This document shows positions 1-7,371 of a stretch of 63,385 bases of DNA, piece by piece. Both the position numbers and the translations under genes were made by a program. This DNA is from Phycisphaeraceae bacterium (GTDB taxonomy: Bacteria > Planctomycetota > Phycisphaerae > Phycisphaerales > UBA1924), in contig JACKHA010000014.1 of the NCBI GenBank assembly GCA_020639215.1, positions 1 through 63,385 of the forward strand. Reading direction: 5' to 3'. Every line of letters starts with the position of its first letter. The first letter of the stretch is position 1. A model generated the notes under the pieces. It was not told where the DNA came from and did not search any database. It was given only the letters and a program-made list of their open reading frames with translations.

Positions 1-2
1 CG

Positions 3-1694
3 TCGGCGGGTCGGACGCTCGAGTCGATCGCGGCATCGTGGGCAACGACCGAGTCTCAACTGCCCGAGGCCGTCGCCGCGGCCCTCCGCCCGAGCGCCCA
101 GCGCCTGACCGAGCTGGGCGACTCGATCGCGCGGGTCGAACAGACGGGCGATCCCGGCGCGCTCGCCGCGCTGGTGCTCGATGACCAGTCCGCCGTCCAG
201 ACCCGCCTCGCGGCGTGGGACCGACTGGCGCCGGGCTCGTTCCTTGGTGTGGACACCGAATCGCAGATGCTCCAGCGCCTGCGTGCCGACGCCGGCGCGA
301 TCGCCGATCAGGCGCGGCGCGACGGGCTCACCGCGCGCCTCAACCAGCGTGCGACAGCGCTGTGGGCCAGCCGCATGGACGCCGCCGGCACGCGCCCGGA
401 ACTGGCCCAGGCCCGCGACCTGGCCGGCACGCTGGGCATCGGGTTCGACGGCACGGCACTCTCGGCACGGGCCCGGTTCAACATCGGCCTCAACACCGCG
501 ATCGAGCGGGCCGAGCAGGTGGCACAGAACGCGGGGGCGACGGACGACGAGTACCGGCGCGCCCTGCAGTCGATCCTCGACGTGGCCAATCGCCCGGAGA
601 ACCAGGCGCTGTGGGCGGGCGATCAGGCGATGGCCGATTGGATCACGACGATCCGCGAGGCCGCCGCTCCGCCGACCGGCGGCGGCGACCTCGCGACCGT
701 CGGGCCGGGGACGGTCGGCTGGCGGTACCAGAACACCGACCCGTCGGGCCAGCGGGCGACGTACGTCTCGCCGGGCGGCGTGACGCTGGAGTTCGCACGC
801 ATCGACCTGCCCACGGGCCAGGGTGTGTTCCTCCAGACCACCGAGATCTCCGCCGACGCGTTCGGACGGGCCGCCGACCAGGGCGGGTTCTGGAACGAGC
901 TCGAGGCCCAGTGGAGCGGCTCGGCGTCGGATGTCATCAACGGCACGGACTGGCCCGGCCCGGCGGTGTGGACCTACGACCGCAACCAGCCGGGGCGTCT
1001 GGCCCCCAACTCGATCTGGCTCCGGGCCCAGCGCCCCAGCGGACCCACGAGGGCCGTCGCCAACGCGTTCCCGCCCGGATTCGGCGAACGCCCGTCGCTC
1101 GACATGCCCATGCAGCAGGTGACCGCCAACGCGGCGCGCCTCTTCGCGCAGCGCGTCGGCTGCCGCCTGCCGACCGTTTCCGAGTGGCGGGCCGCCGCCC
1201 AGCGCGAGCCCACCTCGGGATGGAACGTCCGCGACCAGGTGTGGCTGAACCAGCGGAACCACGCCGCGGCCAACCAGCGCCAGACGCCCACGGTCCCGTT
1301 CCCGGACGAGGGTGCGTTCGCCGAGAACTTCGACGTGCCCGCCGAGACCGGTGCGAGCGCGACGCCCGCCACGTCGGCCTCCGACGGAACGCTGTACTTC
1401 CAGCCCGTCACCGCGGGGCCGGGCGCGACGTTCAAGCACATCATCGGCAACGTGTGGGAGTTCGTGCTGGACAACGGGCGCGTGTACGTGGTCGGCCAGT
1501 CGTCGCTGTCGCCGCCCGAGTGGGGCACAAACCCGGTGGAGGTGCCGGACTTCCTGCTGGGCGAGAGCCGCTACCCGGACGTCGGTTTCCGCCTCGCGTT
1601 CGACGCCCCGCCGCCCAGCGCCGGTGCCGATCCGCTGCGCGATCGCGCGCGGCAGATCCTGCGGAACGCCGTGCTCGTGGCGCCGAGCCCCTAG
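3..1694 (+). CDS. FGE-fold (SUMF1-like) domain protein, 5' end outside window
   Basis: The frame is open from the first base, so the true start lies upstream; 563 residues are visible. The first 230 or so residues are helical, Ala/Arg-rich and unrecognised. From about residue 250 to 540 the protein resembles the formylglycine-generating-enzyme fold: RLPTVSEWRAAAQ near residue 390, GNVWEF near 483 and VGFRLAF near 530 match the family's RLPTEAEWE, GNVWEW and GFR motifs. I see no active-site cysteine pair, so sulfatase activation is unlikely. Such domains are often fused to Ser/Thr kinases or used as binding modules. Here the missing N-terminus decides. It converges on the small lipoprotein gene 18 bp away. 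Confidence 0.7.
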   Translation, partial: SAGRTLESIAASWATTESQLPEAVAAALRPSAQRLTELGDSIARVEQTGDPGALAALVLDDQSAVQTRLAAWDRLAPGSFLGVDTESQMLQRLRADAGAIADQARRDGLTARLNQRATALWASRMDAAGTRPELAQARDLAGTLGIGFDGTALSARARFNIGLNTAIERAEQVAQNAGATDDEYRRALQSILDVANRPENQALWAGDQAMADWITTIREAAAPPTGGGDLATVGPGTVGWRYQNTDPSGQRATYVSPGGVTLEFARIDLPTGQGVFLQTTEISADAFGRAADQGGFWNELEAQWSGSASDVINGTDWPGPAVWTYDRNQPGRLAPNSIWLRAQRPSGPTRAVANAFPPGFGERPSLDMPMQQVTANAARLFAQRVGCRLPTVSEWRAAAQREPTSGWNVRDQVWLNQRNHAAANQRQTPTVPFPDEGAFAENFDVPAETGASATPATSASDGTLYFQPVTAGPGATFKHIIGNVWEFVLDNGRVYVVGQSSLSPPEWGTNPVEVPDFLLGESRYPDVGFRLAFDAPPPSAGADPLRDRARQILRNAVLVAPSP

Positions 1695-1712
1695 CCGAAC
1701 CGGCCCGCGGGC

Positions 1713-1958
1713 TCACTCGTCGGTCGGCACCGACGCGAACACGGGCGAGCCCTCGAACTGGGCCGCCTTTGCGAGCTGCACGTGGCGGAGGAACAGCGCG
1801 TTGCCCAGCGAGTCACCGACGCCCACGCGACCATCGCCGGGCGACTGGTACCGCCAGTCCGACGTCGACCGACCCTGGCCGAACGAGGAGCATCCGCCCA
1901 CCCCCAATGCGGCGGCGAGGGCAAGGGCGGCAACGATCGAGCGGGCGCGGCGGGGCAT
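1713..1958 (-). CDS. small secreted lipoprotein, unknown function
   Basis: An 81-residue protein. The start is fixed by a strong AGGAGG-type ribosome site just upstream. The N-terminus is MPRRARS followed by a hydrophobic stretch and a lipobox ending VGGC, so a lipid-modified cysteine near residue 24 is expected. The mature part is only about 58 residues, is polar, and contains DWRYQSPGDGRVGVGDSLGN; it matches no family I recognise. It lies tail to tail with the FGE-fold gene and divergent from the gene at 2312. Membrane anchoring is well supported by the signal; the function is unknown. Confidence 0.65.
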   Translation of the reverse strand: MPRRARSIVAALALAAALGVGGCSSFGQGRSTSDWRYQSPGDGRVGVGDSLGNALFLRHVQLAKAAQFEGSPVFASVPTDE

Positions 1959-2311
1959 GGGCTTCCTCCTCCAAGTCCTTGTCAACAAACGACCTATCGA
2001 CAACCAACACCCTCGGCCCGCAGGGCGCTTTGCGGTCTGGGTGTGTTCTCGGGCGTGCCCCCGCCTCCCAGCCGCGTCGATCGGCACGCCCCACGCCGCG
2101 TTGCGGAAGCCGGGACCGATCATCGCCACGGGCGTGGCCCCCGGGCGCGCCGATCATGGATTGAGTGGGAGCCCTGGCCGATGTCTCGCCCACGCTCGCG
2201 GGACTGGCCGGCGTTTGCGAGCCCCGGGGCCCCTCCGGGAGGGCGTGTCGGGCCTGGGCCCGTAAAGTTCCGTATCCAGCCGCGCCGCGCGGCATCGCGA
2301 AAGGACAGGCC
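1959..2311. other. 353-bp divergent intergenic region
   Basis: Contains the 5' regions of the lipoprotein gene (minus) and the gene at 2312 (plus). The first 60 bases are AT-richer than the surroundings (for example tcaacaaacgacctatcgac), consistent with a promoter. I see no gene or convincing repeat here. Confidence 0.5.
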
Positions 2312-3244
2312 GTGAGTTCCAAGGAAATCCGAACGCTGGTCGAGTCCACCGCGAGCCGCCTCCGCCTCGTGCAGGCGGACCTGGCCGACCACGAGCCCGA
2401 CCAGCGCCAGGCCGTCCTGGCCGAAGAGGTCGAGCGGGCCATCCACCCGCTCGTCCCGGCCGACCGCGAGGAGTTCCTCAGGGAACTCGAGACCCACTTC
2501 CCCTCCTGGGAAGGCGGCGGCATCGCGGCCCCCGCGACCGCGCCCTCCGCCCCCGTCGCGGCCCCCATCGAGAACCGCGAGGACCGCGACATCTCCTACC
2601 ACCTCAACAAGGTGCTGGCCCTGTCCGGCAACCTCTCGGCGGAACAGAAGGAAAGCGTCTCGCGCAAACTCGCCGCCGCCGGCTTCACCCTCGGCGGCAT
2701 CGACGCCTGGCCCGAGTCCGGCGTGGCCCGCGTGAGCAAGGAAATCTTCGGCGGGCGACAGGCCAAGATCGATTCCCAGCGCGTGCTCGACCTGCTCGCG
2801 CTGTTGGCCGAACTGGCCATCCGCCTCGAGCCGGTGGTCTGGCAGACGTGGCAGCGCTGGCAGAAGGCCCACCCGGCCATGCAGCGCCGCCAGCGCGTCG
2901 CCCTGGGCCAGTCGATCGCGGCGTTCCTCTCCGGCGACGCCGACACGCCGCGAGGCAAGGTCCAGGCCGACGTCGAGGAGTTCCGGCGTCTGACCGCGGC
3001 GGTCGCGGGCTCGGCGGCGGTCGCGGGCCAGATGGCCGCGCGGGAACTGACCGACCTGTCCCCGGCCCGCATCCGCGAGTACGTGGAGATGGAAAAGAGC
3101 GGCGGGTTCATGAAGGGCAAGGCCGAGCGGTACTGGGAGAAGTTCCAGGAGATCGCGGGCCAGATGGACGAGTCGTCGCTGGAGGCGAAGATCTCCAAGG
3201 CGATGGCCGAGCACGCGGGGACGATTATTGGGATTGGGCGGTAG
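2312..3244 (+). CDS. conserved-looking helical protein of unknown function
   Basis: A 310-residue protein. I chose the GTG at 2312 because AAAGGA lies 6 nt upstream; the longer upstream frame is arginine-rich and looks untranslated. The protein is soluble and strongly helical. An N-terminal segment (1-70) begins SSKEIRTLVESTASRLRLVQ, an Ala/Pro linker covers about 75-90, and a long helical domain follows with WQTWQRWQKAHP near residue 175 and repeated acidic helices to the C-terminus. No signal peptide or membrane segment is visible and I do not recognise the family. Proximity to an FGE-fold protein and a lipoprotein could suggest a secretion-linked locus, but that is inference only. Confidence 0.6.
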   Translation: MSSKEIRTLVESTASRLRLVQADLADHEPDQRQAVLAEEVERAIHPLVPADREEFLRELETHFPSWEGGGIAAPATAPSAPVAAPIENREDRDISYHLNKVLALSGNLSAEQKESVSRKLAAAGFTLGGIDAWPESGVARVSKEIFGGRQAKIDSQRVLDLLALLAELAIRLEPVVWQTWQRWQKAHPAMQRRQRVALGQSIAAFLSGDADTPRGKVQADVEEFRRLTAAVAGSAAVAGQMAARELTDLSPARIREYVEMEKSGGFMKGKAERYWEKFQEIAGQMDESSLEAKISKAMAEHAGTIIGIGR

Positions 3245-3360
3245 CAGCCCGCCAAGTCGCCCGCCCACGATCGCGTCCGGTTCTTCGCCCGGAGGGCGGG
3301 TTCTCCCGATCGCAGAATCCCCGCATCCCTTCGTCTTCCCCGCTCTCCATCGCTCCATCT

Positions 3361-3430
3361 CTTCGTCACTCCGTCACTCCGTCACTTCTTCTCTCCGTCT
3401 CTCCTCTCTCCTCTCTCCTCTCTCCTCGCC
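3361..3430. repeat. decayed 8-nt-unit repeat plus pyrimidine tract
   Basis: At 3361-3390 the sequence is cttc, then GTCACTCC-type 8-mers, then GTCACTTC. This has the same layout as the right arm of the cassette at 37530-37567, with GTCAC in place of GTCGC. A CTCTCCT-type pyrimidine tandem follows to about 3425. Only one end is present here. Confidence 0.6.
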
Positions 3431-3484
3431 GCCCGCATATCCTGCCGTTCTCCGCCCGCCACCCCGCACCATGGAGGGTGCCCG

Positions 3485-5830
3485 ATGGCCCAGCAGCCGT
3501 TGCTGCTCGACAGCCCGACCGATCCGAGCGCCGCCATGGAAGAGCCCAAGCCGCGCCGGTCCCGCGCCGATTCGCCGGCCAAGTCCGGTAAGTCCGGCAA
3601 GTCCGCCAGGCGCCCCCGCGCCACCGCCGAGTCCATGGCCAAGGGCCAGCGCGACATCGCCGTCTCCGAGTTCTTCGCCAAGAACCGCCACCTGCTCGGC
3701 TTCGACAACCCGCGCAAGGCCCTGCTGACCACCGTCAAGGAAGCGGTCGACAACTCGCTCGACGCCTGCGAGGAGGCCGGCATCCTGCCCTCGATCGCCG
3801 TGGTGATCGAGGACCTCCAGCCCGACCGCCCCAGCGGCCGGGCCAGCAAGGCCTCGCGCTACCGCGTCAGCGTCGTGGACAACGGGCCGGGCATCGTGCG
3901 CAAGCAGGTCGAGAACGTGTTCGGGCGCCTGCTCTTCGGCTCCAAGTTCCACCGCCTCAAGATGTCGCGCGGCCAGCAGGGCATCGGCATCTCGGCCGCG
4001 GGCATGTACGGCCTGATCACCACCGGCCGCCCCATGCTCATCCAGACCCGCCCCAAGGCGGGCGCCAAGGCCCACCACATCGAACTGGCGATGAACACCA
4101 AGGCCAACCGGGCCGAGGTGACCATCGACGAGACGACGGATGACTTCCCGCTGCAGCGCCTCCGCGATTTGCCGCAAGTTCGGGAGTTGGGCGACGCGTT
4201 CCTCTCGACCGACGAGTTCCCCACCGGCACCAGCGTCTCGATCGAACTCGAGGGCAAGTACCAGCGCGGCCGCGGCTCGGTCGACGAGTTCCTCGAACTC
4301 ACCGCCATCGCCAACCCCCACGCCAAGATCACCCTCGTCCGACCCACCCGCACCATCGAGGACGAGCCCGAGGCCCCGCTGCTCAAGGGCAAGCGCAAGC
4401 GCGGCAGCGCGGCGTCCAGCGAACGCGACGCGCGAGCGAGCGCCGACCAACCCCACGCCAACACACCCCCCGGCGTCCACACCAACGGCCTTGCCCCAAC
4501 TGACCACGGCTCGCCCGCAGCGACCACCCCCGACACCACCCAAGACCTCGGCCCCGTCGTCGTCTTCCCCCGCGCCGTCGACGATCTCCCGCCCGAGACC
4601 AAGGAGATCCAGCCCCACCCCAAGGGCGTCGAACTCGGCACGCTGCTCCAGATGCTCAAGGACTTCGAGGAGGCCGAGCGGGCCAGCGGCACGCTCTACC
4701 GCTTCCTGCAGGAGCGGTTCAGCCGCGTCTCGCCCTCCACCGCGGGCGACTTCTGCCGCGGCATCGGCGTCACGGCCCGCACCCGCGCGTCCGAGATCGA
4801 CACCGCCAAGGCCGAGCGCCTCTTCAAACTCTTCCAGGACGCCAAACTCCCGCCGCCGCCGACCGACTGCCTGGCCCCCATCGGCGTGCAGCAACTGCTC
4901 AAGGGCATGTTCAAGGGCGTGCGGGCCGAGTTCTACGCCGCCAGCAGCCGCAGCCCGGATGTCTATCGCGGGCGACCGTTCCTGATCGAGGCCGCGATCG
5001 CCTTTGGCGGCGATCTGGCCAAGGACGAGGCGGCCCGGGTCATCCGCTTCGCCAACCGCGTGCCGCTGCTCTATCAGCAGTCGGCGTGCTCGAGTTTCAA
5101 GGCCACGACCGAGACGAACTGGCGGAACTACGACCTGCAGCAGCCGCGCGGCGGGCTGCCGGTGGGCCCGCTGGTCATCATGATCCACATGGCCAGCGTG
5201 TGGGTACCGTTCACCAGCGAGTCGAAGGAGGCGATCGCCGACTACGACGAGATCCGCAAGGAGATGCGCCTCGCGCTGATGGAGTGCGGGCGGAAACTCG
5301 GGACGTACTTACGCAAGCGCCAGCGGATGCGCCGAGAGGGCGAGCGGCGGGATGTGTTCGAGCGGTACATCGGCGAGATCGCCAAGGCCGCGTCGTCGCT
5401 GACCGGGGCCGATGCCGCGGCCCTGTACGACGCGTTGCAGCGTCAGGCGCGGCGGCGGACCGAGATCGCCGATGCGCAGCTCGACGACGAGGGGCGGGTC
5501 ATCAAGGACGAGGAGAGTCTGAACGCGGACGATGGGGTTGTGATCGTGCCGCGGGCGGATGCCCGCGACGACGATGTCGTTGGTGATGCCGACACGAATG
5601 GCGGCGCTTCTGGTTCCAATGGCCGCGGCACGTCGGGCTCAACAAAGCCGCAGGCGAGGCCGGCCCGACCCATCGGCTCCGGTCGCGGCGAGTCCGACGA
5701 ACGCGACGACGACTCCGATGCCGACGCACCCAGCGGCCTCTTCGCCGACGAGTCCCCGAAGGCAGCATCGAAGCCGAAGAAGAAGGTGCTCAAGAAGGTT
5801 CTGAAGAAGGTGCGGAAAAAGAGGGCGTAG
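3485..5830 (+). CDS. top6B: DNA topoisomerase VI subunit B
   Basis: A 781-residue GHKL-type ATPase subunit of the type IIB topoisomerase, which gates DNA strand passage together with a cleaving A subunit. Bergerat-fold motifs are clear: N-box KEAVDNSLDACE (85-96), VVDNGPGI (130-137) and GQQGIGISAAGMYG (163-176), with a candidate switch-lysine loop near residue 525 (QSACSSFKATTETNW). It is longer than the roughly 530-residue archaeal enzymes. The extra parts are a Lys/Arg/Ser-rich N-tail (about 50 residues), a low-complexity insert at about 302-358 containing a dispersed-repeat peptide, and an acidic then Lys-rich C-tail. GGAGGG precedes the ATG. No subunit A gene is next to it or elsewhere in the window. 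Confidence 0.93.
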   Translation: MAQQPLLLDSPTDPSAAMEEPKPRRSRADSPAKSGKSGKSARRPRATAESMAKGQRDIAVSEFFAKNRHLLGFDNPRKALLTTVKEAVDNSLDACEEAGILPSIAVVIEDLQPDRPSGRASKASRYRVSVVDNGPGIVRKQVENVFGRLLFGSKFHRLKMSRGQQGIGISAAGMYGLITTGRPMLIQTRPKAGAKAHHIELAMNTKANRAEVTIDETTDDFPLQRLRDLPQVRELGDAFLSTDEFPTGTSVSIELEGKYQRGRGSVDEFLELTAIANPHAKITLVRPTRTIEDEPEAPLLKGKRKRGSAASSERDARASADQPHANTPPGVHTNGLAPTDHGSPAATTPDTTQDLGPVVVFPRAVDDLPPETKEIQPHPKGVELGTLLQMLKDFEEAERASGTLYRFLQERFSRVSPSTAGDFCRGIGVTARTRASEIDTAKAERLFKLFQDAKLPPPPTDCLAPIGVQQLLKGMFKGVRAEFYAASSRSPDVYRGRPFLIEAAIAFGGDLAKDEAARVIRFANRVPLLYQQSACSSFKATTETNWRNYDLQQPRGGLPVGPLVIMIHMASVWVPFTSESKEAIADYDEIRKEMRLALMECGRKLGTYLRKRQRMRREGERRDVFERYIGEIAKAASSLTGADAAALYDALQRQARRRTEIADAQLDDEGRVIKDEESLNADDGVVIVPRADARDDDVVGDADTNGGASGSNGRGTSGSTKPQARPARPIGSGRGESDERDDDSDADAPSGLFADESPKAASKPKKKVLKKVLKKVRKKRA
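4418..4445 (+). repeat. short dispersed repeat translated inside top6B
   Basis: A 28-nt segment matching 25 of 28 positions of a segment in the cysteine desulfurase gene (16586-16613, minus). Both are read in the same frame, giving SERDARASA here and SERGAQASA there. It lies in a low-complexity loop of the ATPase. Confidence 0.65.
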
Positions 5831-5867
5831 CGGATCGCGACCAACGAACGCCCAACGCGACCAGACG

Positions 5868-5901
5868 CCGGGGCTGAGGAGGCTCGGCGACGAAGCCCCG
5901 G
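5868..5901 (+). repeat. covarying hairpin repeat, copy 1
   Basis: An 8-bp perfect stem CCGGGGCT / AGCCCCGG (5868-5875 / 5894-5901) around an 18-nt loop GAGGAGGCTCGGCGACGA, preceded by GCGACCAGACG. The same loop and flank recur on the minus strand at 17369-17402 with a different but compensated stem. Its position after top6B could also let it act as a weak terminator, but there is no T-run. Confidence 0.75.
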
Positions 5902-5944
5902 ATCGATCAAGCGTGCAACGGGGAACGGACGCCCCAATCGCTCA

Positions 5945-5950
5945 TAGCAT
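5945..5950 (+). promoter_or_regulatory. candidate leaderless promoter -10 (TAGCAT) of yqgF
   Basis: TAGCAT ends 5 nt before the GTG start, with no ribosome site between. This is the spacing expected if transcription begins at or next to the start codon. Confidence 0.45.
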
Positions 5951-5955
5951 CTCTC

Positions 5956-6384
5956 GTGCGTTACCTCGCCATCGACCTGGGCGACAAGCGGACCGGCCTG
6001 GCCCTGGGCGACTCGATCACCCGCCTGGCCACGCCCGTGCGCGTGCTCGAGGTCCCCATCGCCGCCCGCGAGGGCGAGCAACTGCTCGACGCACTGGCCG
6101 CGGCCATCGACGACCTGCTCGGCCCCACCGGCGAACTGGTCATCGGCCTGCCGCTGAACATGGACGGGACCGAGGGGCCGCGAGCCAAGATCGTCCGCGC
6201 CTTCGCCGCCCGCCTCGCGTCCCGCACCGCCCGCCCGCTGCACTTCTCTGACGAACGCCTGACCTCCGACGCCGCCGACAAGGCCCTGGCCCGCAGCGGC
6301 CTGACGCACAAGCAGAAGAAGGAACGCCGCGACGCCATCGCCGCGGCGAGGATCCTGGATGGGTTCCTCGCGGCGCAGCAGTAG
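5956..6384 (+). CDS. yqgF: YqgF/RuvX-type pre-16S rRNA nuclease or Holliday junction resolvase-like protein
   Basis: A 142-residue RNase H-fold nuclease of normal family length. Motifs are complete: AIDLGDKRTGLALGD at the N-terminus with the first catalytic Asp, GLPLNMDGTEG in the middle, FSDERLTS with the catalytic Glu near residue 98, and DAIAAARILDGFL with the last Asp. In E. coli the homologue processes the 5' end of 16S rRNA. The GTG start is supported by the match of the first residues to the family and by the TAGCAT element just upstream. It ends 13 bp from the convergent gene at 6398. Confidence 0.93.
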   Translation: MRYLAIDLGDKRTGLALGDSITRLATPVRVLEVPIAAREGEQLLDALAAAIDDLLGPTGELVIGLPLNMDGTEGPRAKIVRAFAARLASRTARPLHFSDERLTSDAADKALARSGLTHKQKKERRDAIAAARILDGFLAAQQ

Positions 6385-6397
6385 CAGCCGCGCCGTC

Positions 6398-6730
6398 TCA
6401 CTCCCCAACGACCCGCCCCAGCACGCCCCGCAGTTCCTCGCGATCCACGAACATCCCCATCGACTGCACCAGCCCCTCGCCCAGCACCGGGCCGTCGACG
6501 AACATCGAGACCTGGCCATCGGCGAGGCGGTTCAGCGCGATCTCGTGCTCGCCGAACCAGCCCAGCAGCACGTGGTCGTCGCCGGTGGCCTTCGAGTCCA
6601 ACAGGTCGATCGCCCCGCGGACCAGGCCCGGCTCGGTCCGGATGTCCAGCGTCGCCCCGGCGGTGGTCAGGCCGAGGAGGATCTGCCCGTCCACGTCGTC
6701 ATGCCGCCACTCGGTGATCCGCTGCGACAC
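6398..6730 (-). CDS. small protein of unknown function
   Basis: About 110 residues from a GTG at 6730 preceded by AAAGGGGG. A second in-frame GTG at 6796 would add an Arg-rich 22-residue extension that looks like untranslated sequence. The product is soluble and acidic with QILLGLTTAGATLDIRTEPG and VSMFVDGPVLGEGL; it has alternating beta and helix character and no recognised domain or signal peptide. It is convergent with yqgF and upstream, on the same strand, of the NTF2-like lipoprotein gene with a 93-bp gap. Confidence 0.55.
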   Translation of the reverse strand: MSQRITEWRHDDVDGQILLGLTTAGATLDIRTEPGLVRGAIDLLDSKATGDDHVLLGWFGEHEIALNRLADGQVSMFVDGPVLGEGLVQSMGMFVDREELRGVLGRVVGE

Positions 6731-6823
6731 GTCGGCCCCCTTTGCCACGCGCCGCGGAGAGCGTCTCCGACGCCGCAGCGCCACATCGACCGCCACGATG
6801 CTCTGGACACGCCCCGGCCGTTC

Positions 6824-7312
6824 TTAGCCGCCGGGCGGGGCCCGATCCGGCCCGACCGCGTCGCGCGCGACCCGCCAGACGCCGTCGGCTTCCCGGCGAT
6901 AGATCAGCATCCCCCAGCCCGTGCCCACGATCGGCTCGCCCCCGCCCCGGGGCGTGTCGGTGGAGGTGTAGGAGTACCGCTCGAAGGCCCAATCCCCGGC
7001 GATCTCGAACTCGAGCGACCGCTTGTCCCAGTGCGTGCTGAATGCGTCGAAATACCCCGCGCACCACTCCCGGACGGCCGCCTTGCCCACGATCGGCGGG
7101 GCGTTTGGCGTCAGGAACACCACGTCGTCGGTGAACATCGCCAACAGGCGATCGAGGTCGTTCGAGTTGATCGCCGCGATGTAGTTGCCGAACGCCTGCT
7201 CCGCCTCCACCCGGCGGGACTCGCTCACCTCGCAACGCTGCGACGCGCAGCCGCCAATCACCAGCGCCACGCCTAGGACGACCGCCCCAAGAGAACCAGC
7301 CACTGCCTGCAT
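6824..7312 (-). CDS. NTF2/SnoaL-like (DUF4440-type) lipoprotein
   Basis: A 162-residue protein with a signal peptide and lipobox (VIGGC near residue 23), so it is probably membrane-anchored outside the cytoplasm. The mature part looks like the cone-shaped NTF2 fold: helix AFGNYIAAINSNDLDRLLAMF, then DDVVFLTPNAPPIVGKAAV, and a C-terminal strand pair ending GVWRVARDAVGPD. Members bind small ligands or are inactive scaffolds; the substrate cannot be guessed. I took the ATG at 7312, with GAAGGGG upstream, rather than the in-frame ATG at 7342. It follows the M50/HlyD gene by about 60 bp on the same strand and could be its last cotranscribed gene. Confidence 0.75.
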   Translation of the reverse strand: MQAVAGSLGAVVLGVALVIGGCASQRCEVSESRRVEAEQAFGNYIAAINSNDLDRLLAMFTDDVVFLTPNAPPIVGKAAVREWCAGYFDAFSTHWDKRSLEFEIAGDWAFERYSYTSTDTPRGGGEPIVGTGWGMLIYRREADGVWRVARDAVGPDRAPPGG

Positions 7313-7371
7313 GCTCTGCCCCTTCAGAAGAGGCACCAGCATACAGCCCCGGGGCGATCTCGCGCGTGGGC

